This document shows positions 6,652 to 14,612 of a stretch of 22,840 nt of DNA, piece after piece. A program made the translations under genes and the position numbers. This DNA is from DATKMP01 sp035541775 (GTDB lineage: Bacteria; Bacteroidota; Ignavibacteria; UBA10030): positions 1-22,840 of the forward strand of contig DATKMP010000174.1 in the NCBI GenBank assembly GCA_035541775.1, read 5' to 3'. Numbering within the stretch: the stretch's first letter is position 1; each line of letters opens with the position of its first letter. The notes below the pieces were generated by a model, which was not told the DNA's origin, searched no databases, and saw only the letters and a program-made list of their open reading frames with translations.

Positions 6652-9600
6652 TGTTCACACGGTCGATTTCTTTTTGCGCGGCGGTTTTGAACTGCACGTC
6701 GGTATCTTTTCGGTCAACGATTTGTTTATACATTATCAGCGCTTGATCGTACTTGGACATTTTTTCGTACGCCTGCCCTGCCATATAATACGACGTCGAG
6801 ATCCAATCCATGTGTGCATGCGTTGTAACGAGATACGGCACTTTTAAAAATTCTAAAATTGCATGCTGGTATTCGCCTTTGTCATAATACGCTTCGCCGA
6901 TGTAATACCGCAGTTCCGCTTCTAAACTTGCATCGCCGGCTTCCAGCAAATGCTGGAGATGCACGATGGATTGATCGTAATACCCGAGTTTTTGGTACAA
7001 CACACCGATATCGATTTTCTTCTCGATGAGGTCGGTATCGTCGGGAAACCGTTCGATATATTTTCGCGTCAACTCCAGCGCGCCATCGTACAATTCCATT
7101 TCTTTGTACGTCATAATGAGATTGCTCATGGCAAACTGCACGAGGTCGGGAGCTTTCGCTTCGTTATCAAGAAGGAATCGATATTGTTGGGAAGCGGCAT
7201 CCCATTGTTCCAGCGTATAATACGCATTGCCGAGGTTTAAACGAACGCGCGGAATTATAGGATCGTTCGGATATTGTTCGAGGATGGAGTGATAGACAAT
7301 CACAGCGCTGTCTGTTTTTTGATTCAACTCGCATACGCGCGCAACCCACGACAGCGCTTCAGGAACGACTGGCGATTTTGAATAATCCTTTATCACAGTT
7401 TGCAAATACTTTTGCGCACGGCCAAGATCGTCGTTGCGAATAAAATATTTTGCTCGTTCAAATTCAAATTCAGCTTTGTACCTTTCGTCAGAATATTTTT
7501 TATTGAATTCCGTCGTCCGTTTGTCTGCCTCTTTCATATTGTCTAACCGATAATAACAAATCACCATGCGCGACTGAATATATCGAATCGTCGTATCGCT
7601 GTTCGTTTGCTGCAATGCTTCGTTGTACCGCGGCAGCGCTTCCGAATATTTTTCTCCCGAAAACAACAGCTCTGCCGTTTCTAAAGCCAGAGATGCAACC
7701 TTGCCGCCGGATGCCGATGCGATACAATTGGCTTCCTGCAAATATTTTGCGGCAAGTTCTACGTTATTTTCTGCCTTGGCAAAGGAAGCAAGCGTATAAT
7801 AAACGGTCCCCGCCTGCGCCGATGCCTGATCGCGCAAAATATATTCGGCATACCATTGCTTGGCATTTGCACGATCGCCGATTTTTTCATAACTGTTCGC
7901 CAATCGGAATATGATTTCGCGTTCAGCTCCTGAATTTCCACTTACGGTGAAATAATCCTGTCGGAGCTTCTCTAATGCTTTTTGGTACCATTCAATGGCA
8001 TGCACATTATCGCCGGCATGGTAATAGGCATTCGCTTTTCTGTTTTCAAGATCGACATTTTTCAATGCATACGGGTACCGTTTTTCCGCTGCATCGAAAT
8101 AATTTAATGCATCGGCAACGCGGCCGCTGTCAGCGTACCATTGCGCAAGATACAATGCCGCCGATGCGCTATACGCATGATTGGGATAGGAAGCAAAATA
8201 GGAAATTAATACCTTCGCGGCCGAATCCCGTTCCATCATTCCATCCAGCGACATGGCAAGCCGGTACTGCGCTGCCGGAACTGTTTCACGGCCGGAATAT
8301 TTTTCGACCAGCAGTTTATAAGCGAGAAGAGCATCGGAATAATTTTTTGATTGGAAATACGAATCGCCCAGCGCGAGCAGTGCGATATCGCGGCCGCGAG
8401 CAGAAGAAGTTTTAGATAAAAAGTTTGTGCCTAAAGCACGCACAGCTTCAACCGATCCTGCATGTTGAAGGCGCAGCGTGAACGCCGCAACCGCCGCTTG
8501 ATCGCTCATTGCTCCTGCAGGATATTGCGCCATGAGCGAATCATACATGGCAACAGCGTTTAAGGAAAAATCTTTTCCGCGTTCGGTCTTTGTCCCTTCC
8601 TTTAACGCCAGCAATTCGTAAGATTGTCCTGCGTTGAACCATGCCGCCGGACGCAAGTGTTCGTTCAGATCGACACTGAGCGCATAACGATATTGTTCGG
8701 CCGCAAGTTCGTAGTCTTTCAAATCCGTAAAATAAATTTCTGCAAGGCGGTACGCAAGATCGCCTTTGCTTTTCTGCGCAATCACATCGCCGATAAGCAG
8801 CGCAAGTTTCTGCACGCCTTCATCACGGCTGCGCAGATCGAACGCTTTGGCCAAACGAATTTGTTTTTGCGCTTCACCGGCATATTCACTGCTCGGATAT
8901 TTCTTCAACAATCCTTCCAGCGCGGCAAGAGCGCCGTCCACATCGCCGTTTTTTTTCTTTGCAAGCCCCAGCGTGAACATCGCATCGTCGGCATACTCGC
9001 TGTCGGGAAATCGTTCGATCAAAAATTCACACTGTGTCATGGCGGTCTTCGCATCGCTCAACTCATTGAGTGCAATCGCTGCGCTTTCGTACAAAACTCT
9101 CGGCAATAATTTATCATCGGGGAATTGCTGTTGATAAGCTTGCGCCAATCGAACCGCCTCTGCAAAATTCTTGGTGATTGCTGCTGCTTTGAATGCGCCG
9201 ATCAGTATCGCACGGCGATCGATGGTACCCGCGCTATCGCTGGCCGCTTTAGCATAATATTGCGCTGCTTTGTTTAAGTCCCCGATTCGCTCTGCGGCAA
9301 CCGCCGCACGATAGAACGCTTCGCCGTTTCTCGTGCTTCCGAGGGCTGCCGCCCGCTCAAACAATAACAACGCACGCGGAAATAATCGCACGCGATTATT
9401 CGCTTCCGCCATTTCCATCAGCGCATCTTGTCGCAGGTGTGCGGGCGCTTTTGCACTGTCGTCCGCCAATATTTTCCATGCCTTCATTGCATCATCGGTA
9501 TTGCCGGCGGAATTTTTCAGCACGCCAGACGTGAACAGCGCATCGTCATAACTCAGCGTGGTTTTATAATTTTTTATCACATCGGCAACGGGAGCTTCGG

Positions 9601-10279
9601 CTTCGGAAGACTTCCCAAGGGCAATCAATGCTTTTGCCGTCAGCACTTCCGCACGCGCTTTCATCGAAGGATCGTTCGATACATCGATCACGCGCTTGCT
9701 TTCCTGCAGCGCCTGTTCGTATTGTCCGTTTGCAAATAATAATTCCGAATATTTGATTCTTGCAGGAAGCACTTCCGGCGTTGTGTATTCTTGCGTCAAG
9801 GTTCGCAGCACGCGCAAAGCATCGCTGCGGTCATTCCGTTGTTCGTAACACGCTTCGGCACGCAATAACGCTTGCGGAGCGAAGGTACTTTTGGGTTGAA
9901 ATGTTTTAACGCGTTCAAATGCCATTGCTGCATCATGAATATCGTCCATCGCCGCATATTCTTCCGCCACATTCATCCATGCTTCTGCTGCTCGCGGATG
10001 ATCGGTGTACGAAATGGCAAAATTTTGAAACGTCATACGCGCATCTTCATGCTTTCCAAGTTTGGATTGCGTGAGGCCAAGATAAAATTTCGCATCGGCG
10101 CTTTGTTGCGTGTTCGGATATAAATTGATGAATGCCTGAAATTGTTCTACGGCAAGATCGTACATCTTGTCATTGTAAAGATTCAAGGCAAGTTTAAAAT
10201 CAGCGTTTTCTTTGGACTCCTGCGCAAGGACAGGCAAGGCCATCGATAACAGAAAAAATAAGACGACAAAACGTTTCAT
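6632..10279 (-). CDS. Large secreted TPR-repeat protein (1215 residues)
   Basis: ATG 10279 gives a clean signal peptide, MKRFVVLFFLLSMALPVLA, before Q20. The rest is a long array of about 34-residue tetratricopeptide repeats, many of the YbgF/BamD type (AEQFQAFINLYPNTQQSADAKFYLG; SEYADDAMFTLGLAKKKNGDVDGAL; PVVPEALSWVARV), reaching the C-terminus. Such proteins act as periplasmic or outer-membrane-associated scaffolds for envelope assembly; the partner is unknown. There is no lipobox cysteine. The frame stays open to 10333, but that extension would read through a promoter-like element and has no secretion signal ahead of MKRF. No Shine-Dalgarno precedes the ATG. The gene lies 62 bases after rsmE and leads the operon with the uncharacterised protein, obgE and the membrane methyltransferase. 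Confidence 0.92.
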   Translation of the reverse strand: MKRFVVLFFLLSMALPVLAQESKENADFKLALNLYNDKMYDLAVEQFQAFINLYPNTQQSADAKFYLGLTQSKLGKHEDARMTFQNFAISYTDHPRAAEAWMNVAEEYAAMDDIHDAAMAFERVKTFQPKSTFAPQALLRAEACYEQRNDRSDALRVLRTLTQEYTTPEVLPARIKYSELLFANGQYEQALQESKRVIDVSNDPSMKARAEVLTAKALIALGKSSEAEAPVADVIKNYKTTLSYDDALFTSGVLKNSAGNTDDAMKAWKILADDSAKAPAHLRQDALMEMAEANNRVRLFPRALLLFERAAALGSTRNGEAFYRAAVAAERIGDLNKAAQYYAKAASDSAGTIDRRAILIGAFKAAAITKNFAEAVRLAQAYQQQFPDDKLLPRVLYESAAIALNELSDAKTAMTQCEFLIERFPDSEYADDAMFTLGLAKKKNGDVDGALAALEGLLKKYPSSEYAGEAQKQIRLAKAFDLRSRDEGVQKLALLIGDVIAQKSKGDLAYRLAEIYFTDLKDYELAAEQYRYALSVDLNEHLRPAAWFNAGQSYELLALKEGTKTERGKDFSLNAVAMYDSLMAQYPAGAMSDQAAVAAFTLRLQHAGSVEAVRALGTNFLSKTSSARGRDIALLALGDSYFQSKNYSDALLAYKLLVEKYSGRETVPAAQYRLAMSLDGMMERDSAAKVLISYFASYPNHAYSASAALYLAQWYADSGRVADALNYFDAAEKRYPYALKNVDLENRKANAYYHAGDNVHAIEWYQKALEKLRQDYFTVSGNSGAEREIIFRLANSYEKIGDRANAKQWYAEYILRDQASAQAGTVYYTLASFAKAENNVELAAKYLQEANCIASASGGKVASLALETAELLFSGEKYSEALPRYNEALQQTNSDTTIRYIQSRMVICYYRLDNMKEADKRTTEFNKKYSDERYKAEFEFERAKYFIRNDDLGRAQKYLQTVIKDYSKSPVVPEALSWVARVCELNQKTDSAVIVYHSILEQYPNDPIIPRVRLNLGNAYYTLEQWDAASQQYRFLLDNEAKAPDLVQFAMSNLIMTYKEMELYDGALELTRKYIERFPDDTDLIEKKIDIGVLYQKLGYYDQSIVHLQHLLEAGDASLEAELRYYIGEAYYDKGEYQHAILEFLKVPYLVTTHAHMDWISTSYYMAGQAYEKMSKYDQALIMYKQIVDRKDTDVQFKTAAQKEIDRVNTVIGKK

Positions 10280-10285
10280 ACGAAA

Positions 10286-10314
10286 AAGGTACCCAATAAT
10301 CGTGCGAATCGCAA
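10286..10314 (-). promoter_or_regulatory. Possible promoter for the TPR gene (leaderless start)
   Basis: On the minus strand TTGCGA (10309-10314), 17 bases, TACCTT (10286-10291). Only six bases separate the -10 box from ATG 10279, so transcription would begin at or next to the start codon, giving a leaderless mRNA. That agrees with the absence of a Shine-Dalgarno. The boxes are weaker than at 366 and 3629. Confidence 0.4.
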
Positions 10315-10341
10315 GAATGGAACTGGAAAGCAAAAGATAAA

Positions 10342-11052
10342 TCAGGATTTGAGTACCTGATTTATCGCGACGATTGCAGCAGTCTCCGCGCGCAGGCGGC
10401 GAACGCCAAGAGAGACAGGAAGAAATCCCGCATTCATCGCACGCTCTGTTTCATCATCGGTAAATCCGCCTTCGGGCCCGATGACGATAAGGATGCTCTT
10501 GCAGCCGGGATAATGTTGAAGCGTCGCGAGAATGGTTTGTGCCGGATCGGATTTTTCATGCGGAAGAAGTTTTAAATCCTGCGCGCTGGTTTTCAACACT
10601 TCATCGAAATTCATCAACGGTGCAATACGCGGCAACCAGCTTCTGCCGCATTGTTTCATTGCCGCAACAGTCAATTTTTCCAGACGGTCGTGTTTTTCAT
10701 GCGACGGGATCGTACGTTCGCATTTGAGCGGAAGAATGTGCCGCACTCCAAGTTCCGTCGCTTTTTCCACCAAAAAATCGAATCGGGCGGGATTCTTCAG
10801 CAGCGAAACCGCCAGCGTTGCATCCACAACCGGTTCGTGATATTTATGGTGAATTGCTTTTACAGTGCAGCGCGTTTCCGTTTTTCCGATTTCGACAATG
10901 ACCGCTTCATACATCCGATCATTGCCGTCCGTAACAAAGACCGATTCGCCGACAGACTTTCGCAGCACGCGCACAAGATGTTTCGATTCTTCGCCCTGCA
11001 CGATAACGGCATTGCCGACGATTTGATTGGGTTGCACGTAAAAGTAATCCAT
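10342..11052 (-). CDS. rsmE: 16S rRNA (uracil1498-N3)-methyltransferase
   Basis: A 236-residue SPOUT methyltransferase that methylates U1498 of 16S rRNA in the 30S subunit using S-adenosylmethionine. It has an N-terminal PUA-like domain (about 1-70, with HLVRVLRKSVGESVFVTDG) and a trefoil-knot C-terminal domain with the conserved sequences EKATELGV (96-103), the CGRSWLPRI segment (135-143), IGPEGGF (191-197) and LGVRRLRAETA (215-225). The length is normal. It starts at ATG 11052 with no Shine-Dalgarno and may have a leaderless-type promoter. It diverges from the plus-strand barrel gene and may also feed transcription into the TPR gene. Confidence 0.96.
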   Translation of the reverse strand: MDYFYVQPNQIVGNAVIVQGEESKHLVRVLRKSVGESVFVTDGNDRMYEAVIVEIGKTETRCTVKAIHHKYHEPVVDATLAVSLLKNPARFDFLVEKATELGVRHILPLKCERTIPSHEKHDRLEKLTVAAMKQCGRSWLPRIAPLMNFDEVLKTSAQDLKLLPHEKSDPAQTILATLQHYPGCKSILIVIGPEGGFTDDETERAMNAGFLPVSLGVRRLRAETAAIVAINQVLKS

Positions 11053-11247
11053 ACAGGATAGTACGAAGACATCTTCACTTCAGCAAGAATATTTTCCATC
11101 GCCAAAGGATATTTATTATTTTGCTTTGCCTATTATGGATTAATGCATGATATTAAATTTAGGCATTTTATGTATCGTGGAATAAAGAGACGATCTACTA
11201 AAAAGACTTTCCACATATCTCAAGACCAAGAGAGAAAGATACTCACG
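11053..11247. other. Divergent intergenic region, rsmE / PorT-like gene
   Basis: 195 bp, AT-rich. It holds the possible rsmE promoter at its left end. For the plus-strand gene I see AT-rich segments and a small dyad, TTAAT-N7-ATTAA (about 11140-11156), but no convincing -35/-10 pair. No coding frame or RNA gene was recognised. Confidence 0.5.
11058..11086 (-). promoter_or_regulatory. Possible promoter for rsmE (leaderless start)
   Basis: On the minus strand TTGCTG (11081-11086), 17 bases, TACTAT (11058-11063), followed by only five bases before ATG 11052. The geometry matches the element before the TPR gene. It predicts a transcript starting at about the A of the start codon. Confidence 0.4.
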
Positions 11248-11253
11248 ATGAAA

Positions 11254-11281
11254 TATTTTTTTGCATTATCGACTTTTTTTT
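11254..11281 (+). other. T7 and T8 tracts with a reading-frame break in the signal peptide
   Basis: ATG 11248 opens a signal-peptide-like frame (MKYFFALSTFF) that is one base out of register with the downstream barrel frame. Two homopolymers, T7 at 11256-11262 and T8 at 11274-11281, lie between them. Removing one T from either joins the frames into a complete signal peptide ending FSIYFCYA before Q. This may be a sequencing or assembly error, a real frameshift, or a phase-variable tract. Confidence 0.6.
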
Positions 11282-11890
11282 CTTTTCTCAATATATTTTT
11301 GCTATGCACAATTTATTCAGAGCTATGGAATGAAACTGGGAATAACTTCCAATGCCAACTCTTTCTTTTCCGATCAGATTCCATCGGGAGTACACATCGA
11401 AACAAATTCTTCCACGAGACAAGGAATGGACATCGGTGCATATGTTGAATGGTCGTTCTTTCCAATGCTCGATCTACTGACAGAACTTCATTACACACAA
11501 AAGGGAGAATTATTCCAAATAAGTACTTGGTCCGACAATATCCACAACATTTCTAATATGTCAACCCAATCTTCTGTGAGCTATATAACGATACCTCTAC
11601 TTGCCAAATATAAATTGCATTACAAAATAATGACGCCGTATCTTGAAATCGGTCCGCAATTTGATGTCTATATTTCCGGAAACAGCAACACGGCTGAATT
11701 TGATTACCGAGCGATCGAGGTTGGGGGAATTCTTGGAGTAGGTATTGATGCGCCCATGGGATTGCCGGCTGGTATAGAAGTTCGATTGAATTCAACGTTT
11801 ACCGATAGCCCGAGAAATTCTGAATTAAACGTTCTGAACACATCAATAAAACATGAAACGATCGAAGTTTTGGCAGCAATACAATTTTAA
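11261..11890 (+). CDS. PorT-like outer-membrane beta-barrel protein (start frameshifted)
   Basis: The open frame encodes 209 residues. The mature part reads as a PorT/OMP_b-brl_2-type barrel: GMKLGITSNANSF, MDIGAYVEWSFFPMLDLLTELHYTQKG, SYITIPLLAKYKL, TPYLEIGPQFDVYISG and a C-terminal IEVLAAIQF ending in Phe, as outer-membrane barrels do. Members sit in the outer membrane of Bacteroidota-like bacteria; the specific role is unknown. The frame can open only with TTG 11261, which lacks a ribosome-binding site and gives a truncated signal sequence. The natural start is probably ATG 11248, with a one-base shift at a T-tract. It is more AT-rich than its neighbours and lies on the opposite strand from most of the window. 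The methyltransferase begins 105 bases downstream. Confidence 0.72.
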   Translation: MHYRLFFLFSIYFCYAQFIQSYGMKLGITSNANSFFSDQIPSGVHIETNSSTRQGMDIGAYVEWSFFPMLDLLTELHYTQKGELFQISTWSDNIHNISNMSTQSSVSYITIPLLAKYKLHYKIMTPYLEIGPQFDVYISGNSNTAEFDYRAIEVGGILGVGIDAPMGLPAGIEVRLNSTFTDSPRNSELNVLNTSIKHETIEVLAAIQF

Positions 11891-11995
11891 TTCTGCTGTT
11901 CGATAGTAAATATTTTATTGACGGAACAACTTATTTCATCTTTCTGTTTGATTTGAGCAGATGAGCAAACAAAACGGAATGATGAACAAATCGAA

Positions 11996-12847
11996 ATGAA
12001 CATAGAACCCAACAGCACAGCAGTACGAGTGGCATTATGGCGTGCACTGCATGTTCAAATCGATGCGCCGCCGCATATCTTTGAAGATGAAATCGGTTTG
12101 CAATTGGCTGCACCTCCCGATGGATGGCAGCAGCGTCCGGATATGCATCCGATGGGAACAAAAGATTTTCGTGCAGGAATTGTCGGGCGTGCTCGTTTTA
12201 TCGAAGACCTTGTTGAAGAGCAACTTGAGCATGGAATAACACAATATGTTATTCTCGGTTCTGGATTAGATACGTTTGCACAGCGTAAGCCGGAACTTGC
12301 ATCACGTTTGACTATTTTTGAGATCGATCAACCCGCCGCATCACGTTGGAAACAAAAACGATTGATCGAACTTGGTTATGGCATTCCGCCTTGGCTAAAA
12401 TTTGTTCCGGTAGATTTTGAATCGAATGAACCCTGGTGGAATACATTCATCGCTGCTGGATTCGATTGTTCACGCCCTTCCTTTTTTGCATCCACCGGTG
12501 TGTCGATGTATCTTACAAAAGATGCTATCGCCGCAACACTGAATCAAATTGCACAACTTCCTTCGCAAACAACACTTGCACTGACATTCATCTTACCCTT
12601 GGAACTTCTTGAACCCGAACGCCGATCGCTTTTACAAGCAATGTACGATCGTACTCGCGAAGCGGGAACGCCGTTCATCAGCTTCTTCACTCCATCCGAG
12701 ATACAAACGCTGGCGAAGAAATCAGGATTTCACCAAACGCAATATGTATCCAACGAAGATTTGATCGAACGGTATTTTCAAAACCGTACCGACGATTTCA
12801 AACCTTCGAGGGGTGAAGCGTTCCTCGTTGCCATGACCCGAAGTTAA
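11996..12847 (+). CDS. Class I SAM-dependent methyltransferase, LCM family
   Basis: 283 residues, resembling the leucine carboxyl methyltransferase (LCM)-type family of putative bacterial methyltransferases. Visible motifs are YVILGSGLDTFAQR (84-97, the SAM-binding G-x-G-x-D-T loop), the acidic strand end FEIDQP (108-113), VPVDFE (137-142) and STGVSMYLT (166-174). Bacterial relatives methylate small molecules or natural-product precursors, and the substrate cannot be told from the sequence. ATG 11996 has only a weak ribosome-binding site. With the PorT-like gene it forms the only plus-strand pair in the window. Its stop overlaps the stop of the convergent Omp85-like gene by four bases. The family is often transferred between bacteria, but I see no mobility gene here. 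Confidence 0.88.
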   Translation: MNIEPNSTAVRVALWRALHVQIDAPPHIFEDEIGLQLAAPPDGWQQRPDMHPMGTKDFRAGIVGRARFIEDLVEEQLEHGITQYVILGSGLDTFAQRKPELASRLTIFEIDQPAASRWKQKRLIELGYGIPPWLKFVPVDFESNEPWWNTFIAAGFDCSRPSFFASTGVSMYLTKDAIAATLNQIAQLPSQTTLALTFILPLELLEPERRSLLQAMYDRTREAGTPFISFFTPSEIQTLAKKSGFHQTQYVSNEDLIERYFQNRTDDFKPSRGEAFLVAMTRS

Positions 12848-14166
12848 AACGATGTATCTAAATCAAAAATTAATTCCGTCTTCCCCAAATTATTGATAGC
12901 GCCTTCGGTACGGACAACGAATCCGTACGGAAACAAAAATTGCAATCCTGCACCGTAGCCGGAATACCACGGCAGGTCTGCAACGATTTGATTGCGATAC
13001 CATGCTTTCCCGGCATCGGCAAAAATGCCAAAGTACAATCCGTACTTTAATTGTTGAAATTGTGGAATCCCGATAAAGTCCGCAACAAAATATCGCGGTG
13101 TGATAATCGGCAAACGCATTTCGACGCTTGCAAGTGCTTTTCCCTCCGCTTCGATCACACGCGTGAAATAACCGCGGATGCGGTCATTATAGCCGAAGAA
13201 CGAATGCAAATATGCCGGTACATTGCCGCCGGTAATATCGTCGCCGTAGAGACGGAACCCGATTCCGTTTTCATTTCCCCATCCGAAAAATTTTCGAATG
13301 TCGAGATTTATTTGCGTCAAATTCACTTCCGATTCTCCAAAACCGTATTTTGTCAGAATCCATTTAACCAGCGTCCCATCCGTAGTATATTCGTGATTGT
13401 TGCGCGTATCGTACCAGTACTGCAGCGAAGCAGAAAAAAATGCATCGCGCCCGGTCGCAGAAACGGTACGTCCCGTCTGCATTTCGGATACCTGCCAAAT
13501 ATTGTAGCCGGCATAGACATATGCAGTCTGATAAAATCCAAAACGCTTCCCGATCGTCGTCAGCAGAGAAGAATTATTGTTGCTATATGCGCCGTTGGCA
13601 GTATCGAGGTTATGCAATTTATAGAGAGAAAGATTTGCGCCGAAAAAAATATCGTCGTCATCGGTAATTTTGGGATTTTGATAATTTACGGAAACCCATT
13701 GATCGTAACCAAAACCGAAATTGCCGTACAATTTTTCGTTGCGCCCGCGGAAATTCTGATGCAGCACACCTGCGCCGTAATACAATTTTGTAATATCGTG
13801 ATAGCGAGCGCCCAAAATGGGGTATGGAAAAAAATACCATCGCTCGGAAACAGCGACCAATACTTCGGCATCGATGCTATCGCGCCGGTACGTTACATCG
13901 ACTTTATTGAATAAGCCGAGATTGTAAATTTGATCGCGGTCATGCTGCACGTTATGCCGAAGGGAAGTTTGTGTCAGCGTGTCGCCGACATGAAGGGACA
14001 TTTCGCGTAGAATGACATGCGGCACGGTCGTTTCATTTCCGATAATGGAAATATTTTCTACAACGAGAACCGTATCGCTTCCGTCCTGCGCAGCTAAGCT
14101 GCCGCCGGAAAATATTCCTGCAAGAATCGAACACACAACCGCAATATATTTTTGCGCCAACCGCAA
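12844..14166 (-). CDS. Short Omp85/BamA-like outer-membrane protein with one POTRA
   Basis: 440 residues. A signal peptide (1-26, ending SLAA before Q27) is followed by a single POTRA-like domain (about 33-108: VVENISIIGNETTVPHVILREM, then HDRDQIYNLGLFNKVDVTY). A 16-strand-type barrel follows from about 115 to 440, with alternating strands, a FFGYNDRIRGYF segment near 320-335 and a terminal Phe (LIFDLDTSF), as expected for BamA-family barrels. BamA itself has five POTRAs, so this is a shorter family member, perhaps for secretion or lipid/protein insertion. The start is TTG 14166 with AGGA ten bases upstream. It is the last gene of the fab-rnc-gcvP direction, 28 bases after the CoA-binding protein. 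Confidence 0.86.
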   Translation of the reverse strand: MRLAQKYIAVVCSILAGIFSGGSLAAQDGSDTVLVVENISIIGNETTVPHVILREMSLHVGDTLTQTSLRHNVQHDRDQIYNLGLFNKVDVTYRRDSIDAEVLVAVSERWYFFPYPILGARYHDITKLYYGAGVLHQNFRGRNEKLYGNFGFGYDQWVSVNYQNPKITDDDDIFFGANLSLYKLHNLDTANGAYSNNNSSLLTTIGKRFGFYQTAYVYAGYNIWQVSEMQTGRTVSATGRDAFFSASLQYWYDTRNNHEYTTDGTLVKWILTKYGFGESEVNLTQINLDIRKFFGWGNENGIGFRLYGDDITGGNVPAYLHSFFGYNDRIRGYFTRVIEAEGKALASVEMRLPIITPRYFVADFIGIPQFQQLKYGLYFGIFADAGKAWYRNQIVADLPWYSGYGAGLQFLFPYGFVVRTEGAINNLGKTELIFDLDTSF

Positions 14167-14194
14167 TTCTTGTGCTTCCTCGAATTGATAATAA

Positions 14195-14605
14195 TTATTT
14201 CATGAGCCGCGCGTATTCGACGGCAATACAGCGATCCATGACTACTTGCATGCCCGCCGCTGCCGCCTGCCGCGCCGCTTCGTTATTGACGACTCCCAAT
14301 TGCAGCCACAGTACGTTTGCGTGTGCCGCAATCGCATCGGTCACGACCTCGCCGACCGCATCGGAATTTCGAAAAACATCGACAACATCTATCGTTTCTT
14401 CAATCGATCGCAAAGCCGGAAAACATTTCACACCATTCACTTCCCGATACGCCGGATTGACCGGAATAACGTTGTACCCCTTCTGCTGCAAAAATAAAAA
14501 AATCCGATTGCTATCCCGCCATGGTTTTTCCGATGCTCCGACCACGGCAATGGTTTTGGCGTGTGTCAAAATTTCTTTGATGGCATGATCGTCTTCAATC
14601 GGCAT
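14195..14605 (-). CDS. CoA-binding-domain protein (CoA_binding_2/YccU type)
   Basis: A 136-residue single Rossmann-like domain. The motif TIAVVGASEKPWRDSN (18-33) is the nucleotide/CoA-binding loop, followed by GYNVIPVNPAYREVNGVKCFPAL (43-65), VDVFRNSDAV (75-84), LWLQLGVVNNEAA (99-111) and the terminal signature DRCIAVEYARL (124-134). These small stand-alone proteins resemble the CoA-binding domain of succinyl-CoA synthetase. Their cellular role is not established; they may sense or bind CoA. The gene starts 7 bases after the gcvP stop and is clearly in the same transcription unit. Its place among lipid and glycine-cleavage genes fits CoA-linked metabolism, but that is inference. Confidence 0.9.
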   Translation of the reverse strand: MPIEDDHAIKEILTHAKTIAVVGASEKPWRDSNRIFLFLQQKGYNVIPVNPAYREVNGVKCFPALRSIEETIDVVDVFRNSDAVGEVVTDAIAAHANVLWLQLGVVNNEAARQAAAAGMQVVMDRCIAVEYARLMK

Positions 14606-14612
14606 AAGAAAT

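Noticed and set aside
10280..10333. Longer TPR protein starting upstream of MKRF
   Set aside because: It would put 18 residues before a perfect signal peptide and overlap the promoter-like element.
11143..11448. 101-codon plus frame overlapping the start of the PorT-like gene
   Set aside because: Only its signal-peptide part is meaningful. After the T-tract it departs from the barrel frame and becomes unrelated sequence, so it is treated as the frameshifted start.
13051..13914. 287-codon plus-strand frame opposite the Omp85-like gene
   Set aside because: The minus-strand frame has a signal peptide, a POTRA and a barrel with terminal Phe. The plus frame is Cys/Arg/His-rich with no recognisable domain.
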